Source of the DNA: Candidatus Methanoplasma reticulitermitis
GTDB taxonomy: Archaea; Thermoplasmatota; Thermoplasmata; Methanomassiliicoccales; Methanomethylophilaceae
DNA length: 19,346 bases
Direction: 5' to 3'
Assembly (NCBI GenBank): GCA_031287135.1
Contig: JAITTK010000056.1
Location: 1 to 19,346, forward strand
This document shows, in pieces, positions 1 to 5,803 of the stretch. The first letter of the stretch is position 1. Every line of letters starts with the position of its first letter. The notes beneath the pieces are model-generated. The model was not told where the DNA came from. It saw only the letters and a list, made by a program, of their open reading frames with translations, and made no database searches. The position numbers were made by a program, and so were the translations under genes.

Positions 1-224
1 TCCCTCAGGGCCTTCAGGATCTCGGCGTTATCATCCTTCACGGCACAGCCGACGGATGATTTGCATGCCATGCATGCCTGACAGCCTTTCGCGTTCGAGA
101 AAGAGTTCAGGTAGAATTCCTTGACTTCTTTGCCGTTCTCTTTCGCTCCTTCTATCATTGCCTGCACTATTGTGCTTGTGTTACCTTTTTTTCTGGGACT
201 GGATATGATTGCGACTATCGCCAT
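1..224 (-). CDS. Iron-sulfur flavoprotein / NAD(P)H-dependent FMN reductase family (partial, 3' end outside window)
   Basis: Reading the minus strand from the ATG at 224 gives 74 codons that stay open to the window edge, starting MAIVAIISSPRKKGNTST. The start matches the flavodoxin-like fold of NADPH-dependent FMN reductases: a beta strand followed by an S-S-P-R-x-x-G-N-T/S phosphate-binding loop (residues 8-17). Cysteines at residues 48, 51, 54 and 60 (C-x2-C-x2-C-x5-C) match the compact cluster motif of archaeal iron-sulfur flavoproteins, which would make it a cytoplasmic electron-transfer or redox-defence protein. The C-terminal part is missing. It is divergent from the HxlR-type regulator at 302-691, a common pairing with flavin reductases, and the 77 bp between them hold a candidate operator. 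The family call is good; the electron partner is unknown. Confidence 0.85.
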   Translation of the reverse strand, partial: MAIVAIISSPRKKGNTSTIVQAMIEGAKENGKEVKEFYLNSFSNAKGCQACMACKSSVGCAVKDDNAEILKALR

Positions 225-262
225 TAAATCACCGCTATCAAAATGATAGTAACAGTATTTAA

Positions 263-275
263 TGATTGTTAATCA
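263..275. promoter_or_regulatory. Candidate operator between flavoprotein and HxlR genes
   Basis: The sequence TGATT-GTT-AATCA is a perfect inverted repeat with 5-bp arms and a 3-bp spacer. It lies directly before the TATA-like box of the HxlR gene, and an ATTAAATA element that could serve the divergent flavoprotein gene overlaps it at about 255-264. HxlR regulators are dimeric winged-helix proteins that often control themselves and the divergent neighbour, so this is the natural operator candidate. Function is inferred from position only. Confidence 0.4.
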
Positions 276-276
276 C

Positions 277-287
277 AAATAAATATT
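277..287 (+). promoter_or_regulatory. TATA box of HxlR-family gene
   Basis: AAATAAATATT is a good archaeal TATA element. A start site about 26 nt from its centre would fall near 305-310, right at the ATG codons at 302 and 308, so the transcript is probably leaderless or nearly so. Confidence 0.5.
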
Positions 288-301
288 CGGACCGCATAAT
301 T

Positions 302-691
302 ATGGTCATGGAGAACAGGGCCCGGATTCCGAGGATAGACTGTGCATTGGATGCCTCCATGGCCGTCATCGGAGGAAGATGGAAGGCGACCATCATATGC
401 AAGCTCCATGTGAAAGGGGCTCTTAGATTCAATCAGCTTATGAAGGAGCTCGAGGCCGTATCCCCCAGGATATTGACCAAACAGCTCAGGGAGATGGAGG
501 ATGACGGCCTGGTCGTAAGGACGGTCAGGGCCGAGGTCCCGGTCTGCGTGGAATATTCCGTATCGGAGAAAGGAAAAAGCCTGATACCGGCGCTGAAACT
601 CCTGGCCGAGTGGGGTCTGGACAACGCCGTTTGCAGGATGGTCGTCATGGACGACTCGATAACGGTGCCTAGAACAGACATCCGTGAATGA
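302..691 (+). CDS. HxlR-family winged helix-turn-helix transcriptional regulator
   Basis: The protein of about 129 residues contains the full HxlR/MarR-like winged helix. It has a C-x-L-D-x-x-x-x-x-I-G-G-R-W-K motif (residues 14-28), a recognition helix region RFNQLMKELEAVSPRILTKQL, then L-R-E-M-E-D-D-G-L-V and the wing with V-E-Y-S-V-S-E-K-G. The Cys before the first helix (C14) is the position used for thiol redox sensing in members such as YodB and HypR; a second Cys lies at 33. An upstream TTG at 266 stays in frame but lies before the TATA box, so ATG 302 or 308 is preferred. It probably controls itself and the divergent flavoprotein at 1-224 in response to redox or electrophile stress. 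The family is clear; the signal is not known. Confidence 0.9.
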   Translation: MVMENRARIPRIDCALDASMAVIGGRWKATIICKLHVKGALRFNQLMKELEAVSPRILTKQLREMEDDGLVVRTVRAEVPVCVEYSVSEKGKSLIPALKLLAEWGLDNAVCRMVVMDDSITVPRTDIRE

Positions 692-754
692 GATTCCCTC
701 TTTGACGTCTCATGGTCCGCGGATGATAACCGCTCTTCATGTCCGAATTCCTTT

Positions 755-767
755 TCAATAAAAAAAC
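755..767 (-). terminator. T-rich terminator of substrate-binding protein gene 1
   Basis: On the minus strand a run of seven T residues (766-760) followed by ATTG starts about 25 nt after the stop codon at 791. Archaeal transcription ends at such T tracts without needing a hairpin. The opposite strand offers only a short T4 for the convergent HxlR gene. Confidence 0.5.
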
Positions 768-790
768 GGGTTAAAGGGTTTGGAACGAGG

Positions 791-2107
791 TTATATCGAC
801 CCTTCCGAGATCATATCCATCGATATTATGAAAGTACCGTCCGCGACCTTGTAGTTCTGCTCCGCGAGATTCTCCAGGAAGTTGTCTATGCAGTACTGAT
901 GTTTCTCGGTCAGGTATTCCTCGGTCAGCAGATCGGGATAGAATATGTGGGCCATGTACAGTATCCTCAAGGCAACGGGCATGTTGCCGTTCACCAGATA
1001 ATAACCCCCGTCCGTGTAGGCGCCCATGGCTTTGAAGTATATCGAATATGTCTCCCACATCTCATCCGGATCGACCTCTCCGTACCCCATGCTTCTCATG
1101 TGGATCAGGAAATCGGCATCGTACTTCTCGTTCAGAAGCCACTCGTCCCCGATGTTGAACCTCTTGGTCGTCGCGTCCCAGTCGGCAAGGTTCTTCGATC
1201 CCGCCATCTCCGTCGCGGCATAGAAGTCGGATGAGAGGCCGCTGATGTAGTTGCTCATCGTTATGCTGAGCGATGTCACGCGCTTATCGTCCTTTATCCC
1301 GTTCACCTTCGATGCGATATGTCCGAGGACATCATCACAGAATTCCACGTATTCCTGCGATTCTTCCGCGAGGCCGAGCAGATAGCCCAAAGTAAGTGCC
1401 CCGGATATGGATTCCAGCCCGTCCGATGCGGATACTCTCACGACCTTTATCCCCGCATCTTCGAAGTTCTGGTGGTTCGGGACATATGATTGGCTGTCCA
1501 GCGTTATCAGCGCATCGAGGGGGCCGTTCTTTGCGACGAACTGCATAGTCCTTTCGAAATCCGCCTGGAACACACTGTCGCTTATCTCTGATTTCGCTAT
1601 TATGTCCGAGAACAGGGTTGGATCGACGACCCCTCCCATCCTGCATTCTATCTTGTCGGTGGCCTTTATGAGTTTCAGGGTCAGGGCGACATTGGTCCCC
1701 ACGACCGCAACGTGCTCAAGGGGGTATATGAGTTGTCCGACCAGTTCGTCCCCGGCATACGGATAGAGGTAGTGGACCTCCGTCTTTGTGTATGGTTTGC
1801 CGGATGCGATCTTCTCGTTGAGTTCAATCATCCCCTGAACGGCTTTCACATCCTCCGCATCAACGACACCGTCGCAGTTGGTGTCGGCCAAAGGTGTCTT
1901 TTCTTTATCCCCCGCGATAATGGCTTCCAGATATTCAACGTCGTCACCGTCTATCCGGTCGTCGTTATTGGCATTGCCGAATATCATCAGTCGTCCCCTG
2001 TCATCGTATGCGAGTTTATCCCCGCCCTTGTTCAGGATTAGGACGGTGGCGATACCGGCAATCGCCAAAATGACTACGCAAAGTATGGCAATGATCTTTT
2101 TGTTCAT
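791..2107 (-). CDS. Membrane-anchored substrate-binding protein with dockerin-like domain (iron/corrinoid-type ABC transporter), copy 1
   Basis: The 438-residue protein is the extracellular ligand receptor for a FecCD/BtuCD-type importer. Residues 4-26 form one hydrophobic helix after MNKK with no clear cleavage site, so it is probably tethered to the membrane. Residues 45-56 (NANNDDRIDGDD) and 75-86 (DTNCDGVVDAED) are two EF-hand-like calcium loops, each followed by a helix: the layout of a type I dockerin. From about residue 120 to the end runs a helical-backbone periplasmic binding fold (PF01497 type): YPLEHVAVVG opening, then SYVPNHQNFEDAGIKVVRV, and a long C-terminal helical lobe. The track-length start at 2143 is a TTG inside an operator; ATG 2107 follows AAGTGA and gives a normal N-terminus. 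It lies downstream of the permease/ATPase operon with its own promoter flanked by two operators. The ligand cannot be read from sequence. Confidence 0.85.
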   Translation of the reverse strand: MNKKIIAILCVVILAIAGIATVLILNKGGDKLAYDDRGRLMIFGNANNDDRIDGDDVEYLEAIIAGDKEKTPLADTNCDGVVDAEDVKAVQGMIELNEKIASGKPYTKTEVHYLYPYAGDELVGQLIYPLEHVAVVGTNVALTLKLIKATDKIECRMGGVVDPTLFSDIIAKSEISDSVFQADFERTMQFVAKNGPLDALITLDSQSYVPNHQNFEDAGIKVVRVSASDGLESISGALTLGYLLGLAEESQEYVEFCDDVLGHIASKVNGIKDDKRVTSLSITMSNYISGLSSDFYAATEMAGSKNLADWDATTKRFNIGDEWLLNEKYDADFLIHMRSMGYGEVDPDEMWETYSIYFKAMGAYTDGGYYLVNGNMPVALRILYMAHIFYPDLLTEEYLTEKHQYCIDNFLENLAEQNYKVADGTFIISMDMISEGSI

Positions 2108-2126
2108 CAATATCATCTCACTTAAT

Positions 2127-2143
2127 ATGGATGTATAATCCAA
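2127..2143. promoter_or_regulatory. 17-bp palindromic operator, site 1 (SBP 1 start-site proximal)
   Basis: ATGGAT-GTATA-ATCCAA matches the TTGGAT-N5-ATCCAA consensus with one arm mismatch. It covers the predicted start site (about 2141) set by the TATA box at 2163-2172 on the minus strand and lies 20 bp before the ATG at 2107. A bound repressor here would block initiation. Confidence 0.75.
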
Positions 2144-2162
2144 ATTGTCAAGCTATTATCTG

Positions 2163-2172
2163 TATATAAATT
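2163..2172 (-). promoter_or_regulatory. TATA box of substrate-binding protein gene 1
   Basis: The minus strand reads ATTTATATAC, close to the archaeal TATA consensus. It sits between two copies of the 17-bp palindrome. Confidence 0.6.
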
Positions 2173-2173
2173 G

Positions 2174-2190
2174 TTGGATTAATCATCCAA
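2174..2190. promoter_or_regulatory. 17-bp palindromic operator, site 2 (upstream of SBP 1 TATA box)
   Basis: TTGGAT-TAATC-ATCCAA has perfect 6-bp arms with a different 5-bp spacer. It abuts the TATA box of the binding-protein gene on the upstream (BRE) side and is centred 47 bp from site 1, so the TATA box is flanked by two operators. It also lies 32 bp after the end of the small membrane protein gene. Confidence 0.75.
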
Positions 2191-2221
2191 TTAGACATCC
2201 GGGCGGATATGCACACGGGAT

Positions 2222-2455
2222 TCACTCGGGCCCCTTGGGCCCATCGTCCTCTTCCCTTTCGACGGGATATCTCCGACCGTATATCTCGCTGGGACTCCCT
2301 CTTTTCCCCTCGATGAGACATGCTGCGATTATGATGAACACGGAGAACACCGTCGAGAGTATGGCCATATGCATCATATGGTCGCCCGGTTCATTCGACG
2401 TGTTCATATCCATGATCATCCACAGGAATGTGATCAAAAAGGCCGCTACGATCAC
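2222..2455 (-). CDS. Small two-helix membrane protein at end of transporter operon
   Basis: The 77 residues from GTG 2455 form two hydrophobic helices (about 1-16 and 31-48) joined by a loop containing GDHMMHM, then a charged tail rich in acidic residues and prolines. The first helix continues upstream of the GTG in the same frame (WTITLS preceded by KKR), so the true start may be the CTG at 2485, just after the stop of the preceding permease; no ATG is available in frame. It follows the permease on the same strand with a gap under 40 bp, so it is probably the last gene of the ATPase-permease operon. I do not recognise the family. The His/Met-rich loop could bind metal, but that is speculation. 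Confidence 0.55.
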   Translation of the reverse strand: MIVAAFLITFLWMIMDMNTSNEPGDHMMHMAILSTVFSVFIIIAACLIEGKRGSPSEIYGRRYPVEREEDDGPKGPE

Positions 2456-2489
2456 GGAAAGTGTTATTGTCCATCTCTTTTTCAGGATA

Positions 2490-3560
2490 TCATCCCCATG
2501 CCGATCTCCTCTGTCTCATGATGAGCAGTAAGAATAAAGGCCCTCCTATGAGGGCGGTGATGACCCCGACGGGCAATCCCGTGGACCCCACCGATTTAGA
2601 TATGCAGTCCGATGCAAGGAGAAGCACCGCACCGAACGCCGCCGATGCCGGTATCAGGTAGCGGTTGTCCGATCCGATGAATATCCTCACCATGTGCGGC
2701 GCGACCAATCCGACGAATCCGATGGTTCCCGTGAAACTTACAAGTATCGAAGTCACAACGGATATCATTATCAGAATGGTTATCCTCAGCCTCTTGGCAT
2801 TGAGTCCGAGCGAGACCGCGCTCTCATCGTTGAGGGCCAAGATGTTGAGTCTGCCGGCATATATCTGCATGACCACGATCCCCCCGACGGCAGCGACACA
2901 CAGATACGGTACATTATCCCATGTGGCCTTCCCAAGCGTACCCACGGCCCAGATATAGGCTTCCGTCAGATCCTCAGGCACGGCATACAGCATCAGGAGG
3001 GAGGTCGTCGCACTGAACACGTACGTGACCGCGACGCCTATGAGTATCATGGAGGTGGGGGATGTCTTCTTGAAGACCGATATGAACACGATCATCCCCG
3101 CGGGGATGAGTGAGAAGAAGAATGCATTGATCGCGATCGCCAATTCTCCGCCCAGATGGGGTATCAGGCTGATCCCGAGGGTGATCATGAGTGTTGCGCC
3201 GAGTGCGGCGCCCGAGGATATCCCGGTCGTGTAGGGATCGGCAAGCGGGTTCTTCAGGGAACTCTGCATGGCGGCCCCGCAGACCCCGAGTCCCGCGCCC
3301 ACCGCCAATCCGGCGATGGACCTCGGGACCCTGAGGTCCCATACGACGTAGTCCTCCATCACTTCCGTGGGGGTCATGGGGACGATTCCGGCTATATGAT
3401 CGAAAAGAATCTGATATGATTCTAAGAACCCTATGTCGTACTTGCCGGAGGACAGCGACAGGCCCACGGCGACAACGGAACCTATTATGCATACGATGAT
3501 GAAGAGGGTCTTCCTGAGTGTGTACCTGCGGTATTCAGACCTGAGTTCATCCGATCCCAT
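2490..3560 (-). CDS. FecCD/BtuC-type ABC transporter permease (pair 1, second subunit)
   Basis: This polytopic protein of about 356 residues has the length and about ten membrane helices of the FecCD family (PF01032). Family hallmarks seen are LRVPRSIAGLAVGAGLGVCG, the MQSSLKNPLADPYTTGISSGA segment, FTGTIGFVGLVAPHMVR (ATPase contact region) and a C-terminal GLPVGVITALIGGPLF. The ATG at 3560 overlaps the stop of the upstream permease as TGATG, so the two are translationally coupled; a GTG at 3563 is an alternative. With the 3560-4636 permease it would form a heterodimeric channel for an iron chelate, heme or corrinoid. The N-terminus (S-E-Y-R-R-Y-T-L-R-K) resembles the other three permeases in the window, which points to duplication. 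Confidence 0.93.
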   Translation of the reverse strand: MGSDELRSEYRRYTLRKTLFIIVCIIGSVVAVGLSLSSGKYDIGFLESYQILFDHIAGIVPMTPTEVMEDYVVWDLRVPRSIAGLAVGAGLGVCGAAMQSSLKNPLADPYTTGISSGAALGATLMITLGISLIPHLGGELAIAINAFFFSLIPAGMIVFISVFKKTSPTSMILIGVAVTYVFSATTSLLMLYAVPEDLTEAYIWAVGTLGKATWDNVPYLCVAAVGGIVVMQIYAGRLNILALNDESAVSLGLNAKRLRITILIMISVVTSILVSFTGTIGFVGLVAPHMVRIFIGSDNRYLIPASAAFGAVLLLASDCISKSVGSTGLPVGVITALIGGPLFLLLIMRQRRSAWG

Positions 3561-4636
3561 CACCAGACCTCCCTCTTCTGTCTGATTATTATGTAAAGGA
3601 ACAAGGGTCCGCCTATGAACGACATTATTATCCCGACAGGCAGCTCCGAGGGTGCGATGACGGTCCTGGCCACGATATCCGCCAATAGAAGGAACATCGC
3701 ACCGAATGCCATCGATGCCGGTATGACGTATTTGTTATCGCTGCCTATCAGGGATCTGACGACATGAGGGGAAACGAGACCGATGAATCCTATTATCCCG
3801 GTGAAACTGATCACGGCCGCCGTCATCACCGCTATCAGGACCAGGCACAGTACCCTGTAGTTATCGGCATTGAGCCCGAGGCTTTTGGCACTCTCATCGC
3901 CGAGAGTGAGGATGTTGAGCTGTCTCGATGTGAACATAAGGAACAGAGAGCCGGCCGCTGTCACGCAGAACATCAGCGGGAGACCGGACCAGGAAGCGTT
4001 CTCAAGCGTCCCTATCTGCCACAGATATGCGGCGGCGACCGTGTCCGCGTCAGTCGATACCATGAGCAGTGTGCTGAGGGAGCGGAACAGGTAGGATAGG
4101 GCGATACCGGCCAGGATCATCGTGGCGGGCGAGGCATTGTTCACTCTGGATACAAGGACTATCACGCCGACCGGGGCAAGACCCAACAGGAATGCGTTCA
4201 GGACTATCCCGTATTGTGAGATGCTCGACGCGAAGGACATCCCGAGGACCAGTGCGACGGTCACACCGAAAACAGCGCCGGACGAGATGCCGGTGGTGTA
4301 TGGGTCCGCCAAGGGATTCTTTATAAGGCTCTGCATCGCGGCACCGCCTATCGCAAGGCCCGCTCCGGCCACCAAGGCCATCAGGATTCTCGGAAGACGC
4401 TGGTTCCAGATAACATAATCGTCTATCCACCCGATGCTGCCTATCTCATATGTCATCCCGCCTATATGGTCGAATATTATCCGATACACATCGAAAAAAG
4501 CTATCTCCCTGGCACCGAGCGTGGCGGCATAACCCGCGGCTATGATCGCTAAAGCGATACACAATGCGATGAACAGTATTTTGCGGAAAGTGTAGCGATG
4601 ATACCCCTCCCTCAATTGGACTTTTGCATCATCCAC
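3560..4636 (-). CDS. FecCD/BtuC-type ABC transporter permease (pair 1, first subunit)
   Basis: The 358-residue inner-membrane permease has the FecCD signature: NQRLPRILMALVAGAGLAIGG, MQSLIKNPLADPYTTGISSGA, FTGIIGFIGLVSPHVVR and ELPVGIIMSFIGGPLFLY. The start is a GTG at 4636, 14 bp after the ATPase stop and preceded by G-rich sequence; no in-frame ATG precedes the conserved N-terminal helix. The stop overlaps the ATG of the next permease. It shares an operon with the ATPase at 4651-5547 and probably pairs with the 2490-3560 protein. The substrate class (iron siderophore, heme or cobamide) is known for the family but cannot be resolved here. Confidence 0.93.
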   Translation of the reverse strand: MDDAKVQLREGYHRYTFRKILFIALCIALAIIAAGYAATLGAREIAFFDVYRIIFDHIGGMTYEIGSIGWIDDYVIWNQRLPRILMALVAGAGLAIGGAAMQSLIKNPLADPYTTGISSGAVFGVTVALVLGMSFASSISQYGIVLNAFLLGLAPVGVIVLVSRVNNASPATMILAGIALSYLFRSLSTLLMVSTDADTVAAAYLWQIGTLENASWSGLPLMFCVTAAGSLFLMFTSRQLNILTLGDESAKSLGLNADNYRVLCLVLIAVMTAAVISFTGIIGFIGLVSPHVVRSLIGSDNKYVIPASMAFGAMFLLLADIVARTVIAPSELPVGIIMSFIGGPLFLYIIIRQKREVW

Positions 4637-4650
4637 TCCGCATCCGCCCT

Positions 4651-5547
4651 TCAGATACCGGATTTTCGTTCTGCCTTCATCCTGATCTTGTCGGAGAAAC
4701 CACTCTTAAGGACATGAACATCGGCAAGCGGAACCGAAACGCCGGAGTTCTTGGCCTTCCGGCTGATCTCCTCATAGTCTTCAATGGAATCCCTGAGGAT
4801 TACATGGGGTCTCCCTTCGTCGTCGATGATCATGGAATCCACGCCGTAGACGGTCCTAAGATTGTCTTCCGTGAGTACATCGTACGGTTTGCCCACTGCG
4901 AAGATGGACCCATCATACATGAGTATCATGTTATCCGCGTATTTTGCGGCTATATTGAGATCATGGCTTATCATCACGATTGTTATGTTCTTCTTTCTGG
5001 CGAGGTCCAGCAGTATCTTCGTCACCTCTATCTGATGCCTGACATCAAGATTGCTGGTCGGTTCATCGAGAAGAAGTATGTTCGGTTCCTGCACCAACCC
5101 TCTCGACAGCATAACCTTCTGGCGCTGTCCCGCGCTGAGCTCGTTGAAGGGGCGCATGGCCAGATCCGCTATCCCCATGAGCCGGAGAGTATCATATACG
5201 ATATCCAGATCCCTGTCGAGGGATTTCCATCTGCTGTGCGGATGCCTTCCCATCAGGACGGTATCGACAACGGTGAGAGGGAAGGTGTCGCCCGAGGTAT
5301 ACGGAACGTAACCGACCTGTTTAGCCAATTCCTTGAGCGGTGTTTCCTTTACATCGTTGCCGTCGATAGTCACGATGCCTTTGCTCGGAGTGAGTATCTT
5401 GTTGATGCAATGAATCAAAGTGGACTTGCCGACACCGTTCGGTCCGAGGATGGATACGAACTGCGCCCCGTCCACATCCAGACATATATCTCTGAGAACA
5501 GGCACGCTGGAATACTCGAATTCCACATTATCGATTTTCAAATGCAT
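4651..5547 (-). CDS. ABC transporter ATP-binding protein, FecE/BtuD type
   Basis: The 298-residue cytoplasmic ATPase has Walker A GPNGVGKST (residues 35-43), ABC signature LSAGQ (137-141), Walker B ILLLDEP (157-163) and the H-loop His 195 in ISHD. The LSAGQ form and the GRHPHSRW stretch are typical of iron/B12 importer ATPases. The Q-loop position reads VGYVPY, with Tyr 83 where most relatives have Gln. A longer frame to 5655 crosses the operator and promoter, so ATG 5547 (MHLKIDNVEF) is the real start. It is the first gene of the operon with the two permeases and is the only importer ATPase in the window, although a second permease pair lies at 7276-9410. A roughly 50-residue C-terminal extension after the H-loop region is normal for the family. 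Confidence 0.93.
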   Translation of the reverse strand: MHLKIDNVEFEYSSVPVLRDICLDVDGAQFVSILGPNGVGKSTLIHCINKILTPSKGIVTIDGNDVKETPLKELAKQVGYVPYTSGDTFPLTVVDTVLMGRHPHSRWKSLDRDLDIVYDTLRLMGIADLAMRPFNELSAGQRQKVMLSRGLVQEPNILLLDEPTSNLDVRHQIEVTKILLDLARKKNITIVMISHDLNIAAKYADNMILMYDGSIFAVGKPYDVLTEDNLRTVYGVDSMIIDDEGRPHVILRDSIEDYEEISRKAKNSGVSVPLADVHVLKSGFSDKIRMKAERKSGI

Positions 5548-5560
5548 ATCAGACCACTTA

Positions 5561-5577
5561 TTGGATGTATATACCAA
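5561..5577. promoter_or_regulatory. 17-bp palindromic operator, site 3 (ATPase-permease operon)
   Basis: TTGGAT-GTATA-TACCAA matches the consensus except for two bases in one arm. It covers the start site predicted from the TATA box at 5594-5605 and ends 14 bp before the ATPase ATG. Confidence 0.7.
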
Positions 5578-5593
5578 TATGTCATGGCTCAGG

Positions 5594-5605
5594 TAATATA
5601 AATAA
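5594..5605. promoter_or_regulatory. TATA element of ATPase operon, possibly bidirectional
   Basis: The minus strand reads TTATTTATATTA, placing the start near 5573 inside the operator. The plus strand reads TAATATAAATAA, itself a good TATA box that would start a transcript near 5626, ahead of the small plus-strand frame at 5654-5803. Confidence 0.55.
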
Positions 5606-5653
5606 CTCATCTCAGAACGGCCTTCCGGTAGCATGAGGGCCCCGTAATTATGC

Positions 5654-5803
5654 ATGATGGCATGGGGACGCTATCTCGGCGATGTGCCGGAAACAAGTTA
5701 CGATGCCGAAGGCCGCAGGCCTACGGACATCGTAATGAAAAACGGGAAGAAGAGGGACTGCACCCTCAGGTTTTTGCCGATCTGTACATCTCGTACGTTA
5801 TGA
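5654..5803 (+). CDS. Possible small protein or gene remnant (49 aa), unrecognised
   Basis: ATG ATG at 5654 opens a frame reading MMAWGRYLGDVPETSYDAEG and continuing RRPTDIVMKNGKKRDCTLRF before ending at 5803. The composition is protein-like, and a plus-strand TATA box lies at 5594-5605. The last 38 bp overlap the 3' end of the binding-protein gene on the other strand, and the residues there look unlike protein, as if an original gene had been truncated. A 16-bp stem inverted repeat (5698-5735) lies inside the frame. I do not recognise a family. It could equally be non-coding spacer. Confidence 0.3.
   Translation: MMAWGRYLGDVPETSYDAEGRRPTDIVMKNGKKRDCTLRFLPICTSRTL
5698..5735. repeat. Strong inverted repeat (16 paired bases)
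   Basis: The arms are TTACGATG / CATCGTAA, then CCG / CGG, then AGGCC / GGCCT around a GCA loop, interrupted only by one A-A mismatch and one unpaired A. It lies about 30 nt past the stop of the binding-protein gene at 5766, where on the minus strand it follows a T5 run, so it could be a 3' end or mRNA-stability structure. Confidence 0.7.

Noticed and set aside
4624..5601. 325-codon plus-strand frame opposite the ATPase
   Set aside because: The complementary strand encodes an ATPase with all motifs, and this frame shows none.
5548..5655. 36-residue N-terminal extension of the ATPase
   Set aside because: It spans the operator and TATA box, and ABC ATPases of this type begin at the MHLKIDNV position.
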